DNA of 64,000 nt from Salegentibacter holothuriorum (GCF_900168045.1 NZ_FUYY01000001.1:124001-188000), one strand, 5' to 3'. Positions 42,846 through 52,116 are shown, numbered from the stretch's first letter. The notes: a model not told the origin generated them from the sequence alone. Numbers and translations are program-made.

Positions 42846-43922
42846 TTAATCCTCACTTGAGTTATCTGTGCTTAATAGATATCCAAAGGCCTTTAAAGAC
42901 GGAATATGATTAAAGATTACATTTATAATACCTAACACAGGAATAGCCAAAATCATACCCATAATACCCCAGATCATGTTTCCCAGAATAATGGCAAGGA
43001 TTACAAAGAATGGATGAATATCTACCTTATCTCCCACAATAAAAGGTTCTAAAACATAACTTTCAATGAATTGTACTATGGTAAAAGTTAGAATAACTCC
43101 AATTAAAATACTGGTTTCACCCTGGGTGAGATAGCCAAAAATTAAAGCAAGTCCCATTCCTATAATATTTCCTATGAAGGGAATTAAGGTTAAGAAAGCG
43201 GCAATTACTGCGATTAAAATAAAATTATTCACGCCAGAAATACCCAAACCAATGCTATACAGAATAGAAAGAATAACAATTAAGATTAGTTTTCCTCTTA
43301 AATAAAATTGGGCTACCCGCGCTGTTTCATTGATAATTTGTTTTACTTCCTGTTTGCGCTGATTTGAAAATAACTTTAGAATAAAAGTTTTAAAACGCTT
43401 TCTATAATTGAGTAGAAAAAATATATAAATGAATGTGAGTAAATAATTACTGATAAAACTGGTTACCGAATTAATAAAATTGAAAGCTTTTTCTCCTGAA
43501 TTTCCGCTGGAAGTTATCAGCCTTTGGATATTATTATTATTATTATTTTTATAATTCTCAAGGTCTTTACTGCTTAAGGCCGTATGCTCATAAGCATAGC
43601 TTTGTAACTGCTCTATTTTTGGCGCCATTGTTTCTTTTATTTTATCCCAATCGTCTACAAAGCTTTTAATTTGAAATGAGAGCAGTACAAAAACCCCAAT
43701 TGAAAACAGAAATAATAAGATAGTACTTAAAAGGGAAGAAAAAGTGCGATTAAGCTTATGCTCAATTAAATTACCTAATGGAATTAGTAATAGTGCTAGA
43801 ATTATTGCTGTTACCAGGGGAGCTAAAAAACCCTTTGCCTCTGCTAAACCCAGGAAAAGGAAATAAGCACCTACTAAAAGTATAACTAAAGGAAAAAGCA
43901 AAGTCTTTTGTGCTTTATTCAT
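42846..43922 (-). CDS. AI-2E family (PerM/YdiK) transporter
   Basis: A 358-residue membrane protein with about eight helices. The first pair (LLFPLVILLVGAYFLFLGL, GFLAPLVTAIILALLLIPL) precedes a soluble region of ~70 residues. The C-terminal half contains the family motif PFIGNIIGMGLALIFGYLTQG and ESYVLEPFIVGDKVDIHPF. Family members export small molecules or act as Na/H antiporters; the AI-2 label is historical. It probably forms an operon with DUF1853 downstream. Confidence 0.87.
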   Translation of the reverse strand: MNKAQKTLLFPLVILLVGAYFLFLGLAEAKGFLAPLVTAIILALLLIPLGNLIEHKLNRTFSSLLSTILLFLFSIGVFVLLSFQIKSFVDDWDKIKETMAPKIEQLQSYAYEHTALSSKDLENYKNNNNNNIQRLITSSGNSGEKAFNFINSVTSFISNYLLTFIYIFFLLNYRKRFKTFILKLFSNQRKQEVKQIINETARVAQFYLRGKLILIVILSILYSIGLGISGVNNFILIAVIAAFLTLIPFIGNIIGMGLALIFGYLTQGETSILIGVILTFTIVQFIESYVLEPFIVGDKVDIHPFFVILAIILGNMIWGIMGMILAIPVLGIINVIFNHIPSLKAFGYLLSTDNSSED

Positions 43923-44049
43923 TGGTTAGTTTGTTGGTTAGAATCATTGAAGATAGAAAAAGTTCTCCAATCATTAAATTAAGTATAGCAATTCACGATA
44001 AATCTTAGAGTGAATCCGGACGAAGTATTAGCATCTGTTCTTAGTTTTT

Positions 44050-44142
44050 ATTGGCACCGCCAAAGGGTATAATACCCCGAGGCTTGCCTCCAAATTATTT
44101 TTTTTCACGAATGCCTCGTGGGCTTACCCCGAGATAGTTTAC
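44050..44142 (+). repeat. Dispersed hairpin repeat, family C copy 2
   Basis: TTGGC-acc-GCCAA, then AAAGGGTATAATACC, CGAGGCTTGCCTC, and CCTCGTGGGCTTACCCCGAG, ending TAGTTTAC. It is the closest relative of copy 1 at 4538. It lies in the 379-nt gap before hemN; the rest of that gap (43923-44049 and 44143-44275) shows no gene. Confidence 0.75.
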
Positions 44143-44275
44143 GTTTATATAACAAGAGCCTAAACATTTGGTACCTCATATCTTAATAAGAAGAGATACT
44201 TCCTCTGGAAATTACAACTTAAACAAGATTCTTAAGAACCTGATCTTCCTCATATTATTTTGAAATAAACTGAAA

Positions 44276-44283
44276 TATTTTTG
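44276..44283 (+). promoter_or_regulatory. Candidate -7 promoter box for hemN (TATTTTTG)
   Basis: TATTTTTG matches TAnnTTTG, 18 nt before the hemN ATG. A palindrome TTCTTAAGAA at 44229-44238 lies ~45 nt further upstream; its role is unclear. Confidence 0.4.
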
Positions 44284-44301
44284 TAGAAATTCAGACCTTA
44301 T

Positions 44302-45657
44302 ATGTCATTAAATCTAATAAGTAAATATAATGTGCCGGGACCAAGGTATACAAGTTACCCAACCGTGCCTTACTGGGAAGAAGATAGCTTTTCTTTGACT
44401 GCCTGGAAGGAAAGTTTAAAGCGCAGTTTTAGTGAAAATAAAGAAATAAGTCTTTATATTCATTTGCCTTTTTGTGAGAGTCTATGTACTTTTTGTGGAT
44501 GCAATAAGCGAATTACAAAAAAACATGAAGTAGAGTCTCCATACATAGAAACCCTGTTGCGGGAATGGGAGCTTTACCTGGAAATTCTTGGCGAAAAGCC
44601 GACCATTAGGGAATTGCATCTTGGTGGGGGAACACCCACTTTTTTTGCTCCAGAAAATCTTAAATTTTTACTGAATATGCTATTCCGAAAAGCCAATCGG
44701 GATTGTGATACGGAATTAAGTTTTGAAGGCCATCCTAACAATACTACTAAAGCCCATTTAAAAATGTTTGCAGAATTGGGCTTTAAACGTGTAAGCTATG
44801 GCGTGCAGGATTATAGCGAAAAAGTGCAAAAAGCAATTCATAGAATTCAGCCTTTTGAAAATGTAAAAAGCGCTACAGAAGAATCCCGGGAAGCCGGTTT
44901 CACCTCTGTGGGGCATGATATTATCTTTGGTTTACCATTTCAAACTAAAAATGATATCATTGAAACTATAGAAAAAACAAAACTATTAATGCCAGATCGT
45001 ATTGCTTTTTACAGCTATGCACACGTACCCTGGATAAAAGGAAACGGCCAGCGTGGCTTTAAAGATTCAGATCTTCCTGCTGGTGATGAAAAGCGGGAAA
45101 TGTATGAAGTAGGAAAGCAAATGCTGGAAGCCGCCGGTTATGTAGAAATTGGAATGGATCACTTTGCCCTTAAAACCGATTCTTTATACAAAGCTTTAGA
45201 AGAAAAGAAATTGCATAGAAACTTTATGGGATATACTACATCTTCGGGTGCTTCTATGATTGGTTTAGGGGTTTCTGCCATAAGTGATAGCTGGTATGGT
45301 TTTGCCCAGAATGAAAAATCTGTAGAAGCTTACCAAGATCTTATTTCCGACGGAATTATTCCTGTTTTTCGTGGTCATATTTTAAATGAAAAAGACCTGA
45401 TTATACGAAAACACATTCTTAATTTAATGTGCCATTTGGAAACCAACTGGGCAGCTAAAGAAGATTATTTCAGGGAATTACCAGAGGTACTTGTCAAGCT
45501 TCAGGAAATGGAGGCAGACGGACTTGTAAGCTTCTCTGACACCGGATTAACGATTCCAGAAAAAGGAAGACCTTTTGTGCGTAATATATGTATGGCTTTT
45601 GATTTAAAAATGCAGGCGAAGAAGCCAAACACTCAACTTTTTTCAATGACGGTTTAA
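44302..45657 (+). CDS. hemN: Oxygen-independent coproporphyrinogen III oxidase
   Basis: A 451-residue radical-SAM enzyme that converts coproporphyrinogen III to protoporphyrinogen IX without oxygen. The 4Fe-4S cysteines are C58, C62 and C65 in LPFCESLCTFCGC, with C67 next to them as in E. coli HemN. The N-terminal YNVPGPRYTSYPTVPYW and HLGGGTPTFF motifs distinguish true HemN from HemW-like proteins. It stands next to the cbb3 oxidase cluster, which needs heme under low oxygen. A strong terminator follows. Confidence 0.95.
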   Translation: MSLNLISKYNVPGPRYTSYPTVPYWEEDSFSLTAWKESLKRSFSENKEISLYIHLPFCESLCTFCGCNKRITKKHEVESPYIETLLREWELYLEILGEKPTIRELHLGGGTPTFFAPENLKFLLNMLFRKANRDCDTELSFEGHPNNTTKAHLKMFAELGFKRVSYGVQDYSEKVQKAIHRIQPFENVKSATEESREAGFTSVGHDIIFGLPFQTKNDIIETIEKTKLLMPDRIAFYSYAHVPWIKGNGQRGFKDSDLPAGDEKREMYEVGKQMLEAAGYVEIGMDHFALKTDSLYKALEEKKLHRNFMGYTTSSGASMIGLGVSAISDSWYGFAQNEKSVEAYQDLISDGIIPVFRGHILNEKDLIIRKHILNLMCHLETNWAAKEDYFRELPEVLVKLQEMEADGLVSFSDTGLTIPEKGRPFVRNICMAFDLKMQAKKPNTQLFSMTV

Positions 45658-45678
45658 TTTAAGTGTTAAAACCGAAGT

Positions 45679-45720
45679 AAAAAGTCCGTGGGGAAAATTT
45701 CCAAACGGACTTTTTTATTT
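45679..45720. terminator. Bidirectional intrinsic terminator
   Basis: AAAAAGTCCGT (45679-45689) pairs with ACGGACTTTTT (45705-45715), followed by T-rich sequence. It separates hemN from the convergent cbb3 operon end. Confidence 0.8.
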
Positions 45721-45747
45721 TTTGCTTTTAAGATAAAAGCAGAAACT

Positions 45748-45882
45748 TTAGTCTTTATCCTTTCCGCTGTTTATCATATTTAAAACGATAAGCACCAGGC
45801 CGACGCAAACAACGCCGAAAATAGCAATAAGAAAACTTCCCATTTCCCAATTTACCAACGCAATTGTATTTAATAATTTCAT
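45748..45882 (-). CDS. Small single-span membrane protein at the end of the cbb3 cluster
   Basis: A 44-residue ORF starting MKLLNTIALVNWEMGSF, with one membrane helix (LIAIFGVVCVGLVLIVLNMI) and a charged tail (NSGKDKD). It starts 16 nt after the stop of the DsbD-like gene on the same strand and ends before the terminator. The composition and position fit a small subunit or assembly factor of the oxidase operon. I do not recognise a family. Confidence 0.6.
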   Translation of the reverse strand: MKLLNTIALVNWEMGSFLIAIFGVVCVGLVLIVLNMINSGKDKD

Positions 45883-45898
45883 AATAAGTGTTTTTTGG

Positions 45899-46600
45899 TT
45901 AGTGACAACTTTGTGTTGCAGTAATTTCTGGAGTTATTTCCATAGGGGAGAGGTATGGGATTCCAAGCCCCATTCCTCTAAGTATAAATAGTAGTCCCAT
46001 AATAATCACAAAAACAGGAACTGCTTTTCTAATTTTAGACCTTATATTAAGATTTATAAAATTCCCTAAATAGATTGCTGTTGTCATTAAAGGGATGGTC
46101 CCAAGTCCAAAAATCGCCATATATAAGCTGCCTTCAAGGGCTGTACCCGAAGCTATGGCTCCAAAGACTGCCATATAAACAAGCCCACAGGGTAAAAATC
46201 CATTTAAAAAACCTATGGTATAAAAAGTATCGGGTGATTTTCTTTTCAATTGCTTACCAAGATTACTCTTCACTTTTGAAACAATTTTAAAAATAGGTTT
46301 TGAACCGTTGTACTTACTGAATTTTTTATACGGAAGCAGAATTACCAAAATCATTAAAGCTCCCACCAGTATAGATAGTTGTTGCTGAAGCCCAAAGAGA
46401 CTAAAACTTTTACCGAGCAGCCCAAATAAAAGTCCGATGATGGCATAAGAGCTTAATCTCCCAAAATGATAAAGTGAGATCTGCCCTAGTTTTCTAATAT
46501 TATTTTTGTGATCTACCGGCAATAAAAATGCTATAGGACCACACATTCCCACACAATGAAAACTTCCAAGCAGTCCAAATATTAATGCCGAAATCAACAT
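45899..46600 (-). CDS. Sulfite exporter TauE/SafE- / DsbD-like membrane protein of the cbb3 cluster
   Basis: A 233-residue membrane protein with about six helices. FHCVGMCGPIAFLL near the N-terminus and GFLPCGLVYMA in the middle place conserved cysteines in helices 1 and 4, as in DsbD_2 / CcdA-like proteins of cbb3 operons. The C-terminus ends SCH, a possible metal ligand. It starts at the base next to the ccoH stop. Likely roles are copper handling or thiol chemistry in oxidase assembly (inference). Annotated as TauE/SafE in most genomes. Confidence 0.8.
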   Translation of the reverse strand: MLISALIFGLLGSFHCVGMCGPIAFLLPVDHKNNIRKLGQISLYHFGRLSSYAIIGLLFGLLGKSFSLFGLQQQLSILVGALMILVILLPYKKFSKYNGSKPIFKIVSKVKSNLGKQLKRKSPDTFYTIGFLNGFLPCGLVYMAVFGAIASGTALEGSLYMAIFGLGTIPLMTTAIYLGNFINLNIRSKIRKAVPVFVIIMGLLFILRGMGLGIPYLSPMEITPEITATQSCH

Positions 46601-47047
46601 TTAATAAACAATTTCGTTTTTATACAAATAAGGTGTTTCTTCGTATTCCCAGTGAATATTGATATTCCATCTACCATCTACTAACTTTTCGTCTTTAATA
46701 AATATCTTATGAGAGGTTAGCTCTAACGGAATATTAAAGTCTAAGTTTTCATTGGAAGGACGATAAAAATTAAGATTTCCTGAAATTTTAGCAAGCTCAA
46801 GGTTTTTCGGGAATTCTATTACCCAACCGTCTTTTACCCTTCTATCTGTAATATTTTCTTCCAACGAAAAAGCATTGGTTTCCGCATTAATTTCCTCTTG
46901 ATAATGTAATTCCTTCTTGTAATATTCTTCAGTAACCAAATCGTGATTAAACTTTTTATCGGTAAGCATATTTATCACCAAAAACATAATGAAGCTAATA
47001 AAAAGCAACATTCCAATTACAATTCCTGTTCCCCAGTTTATTTTCAT
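46601..47047 (-). CDS. ccoH: FixH/CcoH-family cbb3 oxidase assembly protein
   Basis: A 148-residue protein with a single N-terminal membrane span (TGIVIGMLLFISFIMFLVI), the ITDKKFNHDLVTEEYYKKEL motif of FixH, and a periplasmic Ig-like domain (GNLNFYRPSNENLDFNIP). CcoH takes part in cbb3 assembly and stability. It lies 73 nt after ccoG and directly abuts the next gene. Confidence 0.85.
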   Translation of the reverse strand: MKINWGTGIVIGMLLFISFIMFLVINMLTDKKFNHDLVTEEYYKKELHYQEEINAETNAFSLEENITDRRVKDGWVIEFPKNLELAKISGNLNFYRPSNENLDFNIPLELTSHKIFIKDEKLVDGRWNINIHWEYEETPYLYKNEIVY

Positions 47048-47120
47048 AGCTATCTTCTTTTACCCAAAATTGGGATAATTAAATTTATAATTAGGTGTTA
47101 GCGTCCAGGTTAATGCTAGG

Positions 47121-48536
47121 TTAGTTAAAACTACGAGGCCCCATAAAAATAGTGCTCGTAGTTTCTATTAAACGATCGCCACTATAAATACCAATCTTTA
47201 GTTTTTCTTTGTCATCTTCCAACGCAGCAGTATGTATTTCTATAAACAGTGTACCTTCAGATAATTCCTGTCCCGGCACCATAATATTTGATTGTTTAAC
47301 CGGTTTTATTTCTCCCTGGTGGGATAACAGCCTAAATTCAATATTTTCAAAATCTGCTGTAGTTTTATTTACCAGTTTATAGGTAAAAACATTACTAATA
47401 ATATTATCGGCTTTCTTTTCGTATAATTGCCCGGGTAATCTTAGAATTCTTGCTTCTACTTCACTCCTTATAAATAGCATTCCTACCAACACAGCGGTTA
47501 GAATTCCTAAAACAATACTATAGCCTTTTAGCCTTGGAGTAAACTTGAATTTTGCTTTCTTTTCTATATTTTCCTCGCTGGCATAACGAATTAAGCCCTT
47601 TGGGAGGTCTACGGCCTCCATCATATCATCACAGGCGTCTATACAGGCGGTACAGTTTATGCATTCCAGTTGTGTACCATTTCTAATATCTATTCCTGTT
47701 GGGCAAACATGTACACATTGAAAACAGTCTATACAATCACCTTTTCCAGTTGCTGCTCTATCTTCGTTCTTTTTAAACTTTGCTCTTCCTTTTTCTTTTT
47801 CCCCACGTTTATGATCATAGGCAACAACTATAGATTTATTATCCAATAGTACACCTTGCAGCCTTCCATACGGGCAGGCAATGACACAAACCTGTTCTCT
47901 AAACCAGGCGAATACAAAATAAAAGACCGCTGTAAATATCAACAATGAGATAAAGGTACTCAAGTGGTTAAGGGGGCCATCGGTTACATATTGTATAAGA
48001 CGATCACTACCCATTAAATAGGCTAGAAAAACATTTGCGATTAGAAACGAAATGATAAAGAATATGAACCATTTCAGGGAACGTTTCCTTATTTTTTCAG
48101 CATCCCATTTCTGTTTTTCTAAACGTATTTGTTTTCCACGATCTCCTTCAATCCAGTATTCAATTCGGCGGAAGACCATTTCCATAAAAATGGTTTGTGG
48201 ACAAAGCCAACCGCAAAAAATCCTTCCAAAGGCTACGGTAAAAAGAATGATAAAAACCACCCCAATTACCATCATAATCACAAAAATATGAAAGTCTTGT
48301 GGCCAGAAAGGAAAACCAAAAATATTAAAACGCCTTTCCAGAATATTGAACATCATAAACTGGTTGCCGTTTATTTTTACAAATGGAGCGGCAAAAAGTA
48401 AAATGAGCAATACATAACTTACGTATTTTCTATACTCGTAAAATTTCCCTGAAGGTTTCTTAGGAAAAACCCATAGTCTTTTACCCTCGTCGTCTGCCGT
48501 GGCTATTTTATCCCTGAATTTTTCCTTATTTTCCAA
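47121..48536 (-). CDS. ccoG: CcoG/FixG cbb3 oxidase maturation ferredoxin-like protein
   Basis: A 471-residue membrane protein with about five helices in the N-terminal part. RIFCGWLCPQTIFMEMVFRRIEYWIEGDRG is the diagnostic segment. Two 4Fe-4S motifs are complete (CIDCFQCVHVCPTG and CINCTACIDAC). A periplasmic FixG-type beta domain fills the last ~110 residues. In other bacteria CcoG reduces Cu(II) for CuB insertion. The start is a TTG at 48536, required because the family N-terminus (MENKEKFRDKI) begins there and no ATG is near. A family C repeat lies 13 nt upstream. Confidence 0.93.
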   Translation of the reverse strand: MENKEKFRDKIATADDEGKRLWVFPKKPSGKFYEYRKYVSYVLLILLFAAPFVKINGNQFMMFNILERRFNIFGFPFWPQDFHIFVIMMVIGVVFIILFTVAFGRIFCGWLCPQTIFMEMVFRRIEYWIEGDRGKQIRLEKQKWDAEKIRKRSLKWFIFFIISFLIANVFLAYLMGSDRLIQYVTDGPLNHLSTFISLLIFTAVFYFVFAWFREQVCVIACPYGRLQGVLLDNKSIVVAYDHKRGEKEKGRAKFKKNEDRAATGKGDCIDCFQCVHVCPTGIDIRNGTQLECINCTACIDACDDMMEAVDLPKGLIRYASEENIEKKAKFKFTPRLKGYSIVLGILTAVLVGMLFIRSEVEARILRLPGQLYEKKADNIISNVFTYKLVNKTTADFENIEFRLLSHQGEIKPVKQSNIMVPGQELSEGTLFIEIHTAALEDDKEKLKIGIYSGDRLIETTSTIFMGPRSFN

Positions 48537-48549
48537 AACCTTCTTTTTT

Positions 48550-48634
48550 TACTCGATATTTAATACTCCGAGGTTTGCCTCGAAACCTAAAAATTTTTCT
48601 TTCAATGTCTCGTGGCCTTTCGCCAGGTAATTTA
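48550..48634 (+). repeat. Dispersed hairpin repeat, family C copy 3 (between ccoP and ccoG)
   Basis: TTTACTCGATATTTAATACT, then CCGAGGTTTGCCTCG and CTCGTGGCCTTTCGCCAGG, ending TAATTTA. The stem bases vary, but hairpins are kept. Its end includes the ccoP stop codon (48632-48634). Confidence 0.65.
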
Positions 48635-49513
48635 TTCTGTTTCGGCTACCCAAACTTCACCTTCTGGTGCTTTAGGATCTGCAGGATTGGTTCCTTCAAG
48701 GCTTATCACATAACTAGACACTTGAGCAATTTCCTGGGCACTTAATTCAGATTTCCAGGCAACCATTCCTTTTCCATCACGACCTCCTTCAGATACTGTT
48801 TGGAAAACATTGCCTATTCCACCTCCAAGAATCCAGTGATCATCGGTAAGGTTAGGGCCAATACTTCCACCACCATCTGCGCGGTGACAAGCCATACAGC
48901 TGGTCATAAATATTTGCTCTCCAGCTTCAAGATCTGAAGCTTCGGTTAATAGTTCTACAGAAGAAGCATCTATAAGATCTGGATTCGCTTTTTTATAAGC
49001 TTCAATCTCCTCTTTCGCAATAGCAACTTCAGCAAGATATTCTTCTGTTTGCGTTTCTCCATCAAAAATGTGGTAGTAACCCATATAGACGAAAGCAAAG
49101 ATAATACTGATGTAAAAACCATATAACCACCATGCAGGAAGGTCGTTATCCAACTCCTTAATTCCATCATAATTATGATCCAAAAGAATTTCTTCTTCCT
49201 TTTCTATAGGTTTCTGGTTCAGCATCTTTCTATACCACTGCTTTATCCCTGAAAATTGTTTTTCTGAATCTTCAGCTTTAAGCTTAGTGTAGCGTTCTTG
49301 TGCGTCTGGTTTTAAACTTCGAAAAACCATATTTTCTAAAGCCGAAATGGAAACTTCTATAGCAATTGCGATAACCAGTACCACTGCAAGAATGCCCCAA
49401 ATAACCGGATATTGCTCAATTGCCCACCCACTTTCTGTTTCTATGGTTAATTCTATTAAAACCAAGGCAAGGATTAGAAACCCTGCTATTCTCAAATATG
49501 ATGTCGTTTTCAT
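48632..49513 (-). CDS. ccoP: cbb3 oxidase subunit III, mono-heme CcoP
   Basis: A 293-residue membrane-bound cytochrome c subunit that delivers electrons to CcoNO. Two N-terminal helices and a third at ~125-145 (LPAWWLYGFYISIIFAFVY) anchor it. The periplasmic domain has one heme c site, CMACH, with a methionine ligand candidate in GKGMVAWKS. Proteobacterial CcoP has two CxxCH sites, so this is the short mono-heme type found in Bacteroidota. It overlaps ccoQ by 4 nt. Its stop is inside a family C repeat. Confidence 0.9.
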   Translation of the reverse strand: MKTTSYLRIAGFLILALVLIELTIETESGWAIEQYPVIWGILAVVLVIAIAIEVSISALENMVFRSLKPDAQERYTKLKAEDSEKQFSGIKQWYRKMLNQKPIEKEEEILLDHNYDGIKELDNDLPAWWLYGFYISIIFAFVYMGYYHIFDGETQTEEYLAEVAIAKEEIEAYKKANPDLIDASSVELLTEASDLEAGEQIFMTSCMACHRADGGGSIGPNLTDDHWILGGGIGNVFQTVSEGGRDGKGMVAWKSELSAQEIAQVSSYVISLEGTNPADPKAPEGEVWVAETE

Positions 49514-49698
49514 AATTCCTGATTTTCCTGGTTAGTATCTAAGGGTAATTTGCTTACTTCTTCTATATCTTTCTTTTTTGCGGTAATTACCCACAGAAAA
49601 AGCACTACAAAAAAGATGAAGAATATGAGTAAGGAAATTAGCGGGTAGATCATCACCCCGTCTATGCTTTCCATATGTCCTTTTACGAATTTAAACAT
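49510..49698 (-). CDS. ccoQ: CcoQ/FixQ-like small subunit of cbb3 oxidase
   Basis: A 62-residue protein with a single membrane helix (IYPLISLLIFFIFFVVLFLWVITA) and a short charged cytoplasmic tail. Size, topology and position between ccoNO (2 nt away) and ccoP (4-nt overlap) identify it as CcoQ, which stabilises the complex. Confidence 0.85.
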   Translation of the reverse strand: MFKFVKGHMESIDGVMIYPLISLLIFFIFFVVLFLWVITAKKKDIEEVSKLPLDTNQENQEL

Positions 49699-49700
49699 GC

Positions 49701-51902
49701 TTAGTTGGTTTTAGTGTTTGAAACTTCTACATCTTTAGCTTTAATGTCTGTCCCCAGTCTTTGTAGATAGGCGATAAGTGCTACAATTTCACGGTTTCGC
49801 ATTTCTATGAATTCCTCACCGTTTTTAGCGGCGAATTCTTTTTCGGCTTCGTAGGTTTCAACAAAATCTGGATCGGCATATAGGTTTTTCTCAATTTGAG
49901 TTCCCTGTTCTGTCATCCATTGTTGAGCATTTTCAATTTCCTCTGGAGTATATGGTACGCCAAGGGTGCTTAGAGCTTCCATTTTCGCCTCTGTATCGCT
50001 TTTGTCAAGTTCATCTGTAATGATCCATTTATAAGCTGGCATAATAGAACCGGCAGAAGTACTTTGCGGATCATACATATGGTTTAGATGCCAGTTGTCA
50101 GAATATTTTCCACCTACTCTCATAAGGTCTGGCCCGGTACGTTTACTACCCCATAAGAAAGGATAGTCGTAAACATATTCTCCGGCTTTGGAATATTCAC
50201 CATAGCGTTCTACTTCACTTCTAAATGGCCTAATCATTTGTGAGTGGCAACCCACACATCCTTCCCGGATATAAATATCCCGACCTTCAAGTTCTAATGG
50301 AGTATATGGTTTTACACTGGAAATTACCGGCACATACTCATCTACCATTAACGAGGGCACAATTTGCACTATACCACCAATTAAAATAGCGATAGTTGCG
50401 AAGATGGTAAGTTTTACCGGCCTTCTTTCTAACCAGGAGTGATAAGCTTCTCCTGCTGTTCTCTTACGGGTTACTTTTTGAAGTGGAGCAGCTTCAGCTA
50501 ACTCGTCTTCAACTTCACTTCCCTGTCTAACAGTTTTTACAATATTATAAAGTAAAATAAAAGCTCCTACAATATATAAAGTACCTCCAATAGCACGCAT
50601 CCAGTACATTGGGATAATTGAACTTACAGTTTCCAAAAAGTTTCCGTAGGTAAGTGTTCCGTCAGGATTAAATTGTTTCCACATAGAAGCCTGAACAAAT
50701 CCTGCAACGTACATTGGAAGGGTATAAATAATAATACCAAGTGTCCCTATCCAGAAATGAACGTTTGCCAGTTTATTTGAATATAGCTTTGTTTTAAATA
50801 ATCTTGGTACCAGCCAGTAAACCATACCAAAGGTTAAGAAACCATTCCACGCAAGTGCCCCAACGTGTACGTGAGCAATAATCCAGTCACTAAAGTGAGC
50901 AATAGCATTAACGTTTTTAAGGGAAAGCATTGGACCTTCAAAAGTTGCCATCCCGTAACCGGTAATAGCCACTACAAAAAACTTAAGAACAGGATCTGTA
51001 CGTACTTTATCCCAGGCACCACGCAAGGTTAATAGTCCGTTAATCATACCACCCCAGGATGGAAACAATAGCATTACAGAAAAAGCTACACCAAGGTTTT
51101 GCGCCCAATCTGGTAAAGTTGAATATAATAAGTGGTGTGGGCCAGCCCAGATATAAATAAAGATAAGGGACCAAAAGTGGATAATAGAAAGTCTATAAGA
51201 ATAAACCGGTCTATTAGCTGCTTTTGGAACAAAATAATACATTAAACCTAAAAACGGAGTAGTAAGGAAAAATGCCACCGCATTGTGACCATACCACCAC
51301 TGTACTAAAGCATCCTGAACACCAGAGTAAAAAGAGTAACTTTTAAAAGCAGTAACAGGAATTTCAATATTATTTACAATATGCAGTACAGCTACGGTTA
51401 CGAATGTTGCCAGGTAAAACCAGATAGCTACATATAAGTGACGTTGCCTTCTTTTAATCATGGTACCAATTAGGTTGGCTCCAAAAGCAACCCAAACCAA
51501 AGCAATAGCAATATCTATTGGCCATTCCAGTTCGGCATACTCTTTAGAACTGGTAAAACCCATAGGCAGCGTGATCGCTGCTGCTACAATTATAGCCTGC
51601 CATCCCCAAAAGTTGAAATTACTTAAGAAATCGCTATACATCCGGGCTTTCAGCAAACGCTGGGTAGAGTAGTATACTCCGGCAAAAATAGCATTCCCAA
51701 CAAAGGCAAAAATCACCGCATTGGTGTGCAATGGTCTTAAACGACCAAAACTTAACCATGGAATTCCATCGGTTATGTTAGGGAATAAAAACATAAAGGC
51801 GAGCAGCAGCCCTACACTCATCCCTACTATACCCCAGAAAAGGGTAGCCATAGTAAACTTTTTTACGATTTTATTATCGTAATGAAACTGTTCTACTTCC
51901 AT
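49701..51902 (-). CDS. ccoNO: cbb3 oxidase CcoN-CcoO fusion
   Basis: A 733-residue fused catalytic subunit. Residues 1-~480 are CcoN, a 12-helix heme-copper oxidase with histidine motifs in LHTNAVIFAFVGN, WYGHNAVAFFLTTPFLG, WAGPHHLLYSTLPDW and HVHVGALAWNG. Residues ~500-733 are CcoO with one helix (TIFATIAILIGGIVQIVPSL) and a heme c site REGCVGCHSQMIRPF. In Proteobacteria these are separate genes. The fusion is a Bacteroidota trait. It forms the catalytic core of a high-affinity terminal oxidase for low-oxygen respiration. Confidence 0.95.
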   Translation of the reverse strand: MEVEQFHYDNKIVKKFTMATLFWGIVGMSVGLLLAFMFLFPNITDGIPWLSFGRLRPLHTNAVIFAFVGNAIFAGVYYSTQRLLKARMYSDFLSNFNFWGWQAIIVAAAITLPMGFTSSKEYAELEWPIDIAIALVWVAFGANLIGTMIKRRQRHLYVAIWFYLATFVTVAVLHIVNNIEIPVTAFKSYSFYSGVQDALVQWWYGHNAVAFFLTTPFLGLMYYFVPKAANRPVYSYRLSIIHFWSLIFIYIWAGPHHLLYSTLPDWAQNLGVAFSVMLLFPSWGGMINGLLTLRGAWDKVRTDPVLKFFVVAITGYGMATFEGPMLSLKNVNAIAHFSDWIIAHVHVGALAWNGFLTFGMVYWLVPRLFKTKLYSNKLANVHFWIGTLGIIIYTLPMYVAGFVQASMWKQFNPDGTLTYGNFLETVSSIIPMYWMRAIGGTLYIVGAFILLYNIVKTVRQGSEVEDELAEAAPLQKVTRKRTAGEAYHSWLERRPVKLTIFATIAILIGGIVQIVPSLMVDEYVPVISSVKPYTPLELEGRDIYIREGCVGCHSQMIRPFRSEVERYGEYSKAGEYVYDYPFLWGSKRTGPDLMRVGGKYSDNWHLNHMYDPQSTSAGSIMPAYKWIITDELDKSDTEAKMEALSTLGVPYTPEEIENAQQWMTEQGTQIEKNLYADPDFVETYEAEKEFAAKNGEEFIEMRNREIVALIAYLQRLGTDIKAKDVEVSNTKTN

Positions 51903-51904
51903 AG

Positions 51905-52099
51905 TTAATTAGATTTCTTGTTTTTGGTGGAATTGGATTTATCTGATTTTGGTTTTACTAATTCGTCGTCAAATAACATTCTTACCGATGGGGTGTAGAC
52001 ATCATCATATTGTCCTTTTTTAACAGAAAAAATAAAAGCGACAAAAAAGATGAGAGCTACCAGTACACTTAAAGCTAGTAAGAGGTAAATGATGTTCAT
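51905..52099 (-). CDS. ccoS: CcoS cbb3 oxidase maturation protein
   Basis: A 64-residue protein with one N-terminal membrane span (IIYLLLALSVLVALIFFVAFIF) followed by KKGQYDDVYTPSVRMLFDDE, the CcoS signature. It is needed for insertion of heme b and copper in CcoN. It is the first gene of the ccoS-ccoNO-ccoQ-ccoP run, 2 nt before ccoNO, and lies behind a candidate promoter with an FNR-like palindrome. Confidence 0.92.
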   Translation of the reverse strand: MNIIYLLLALSVLVALIFFVAFIFSVKKGQYDDVYTPSVRMLFDDELVKPKSDKSNSTKNKKSN

Positions 52100-52116
52100 A
52101 TAAATTGAATTATTTG

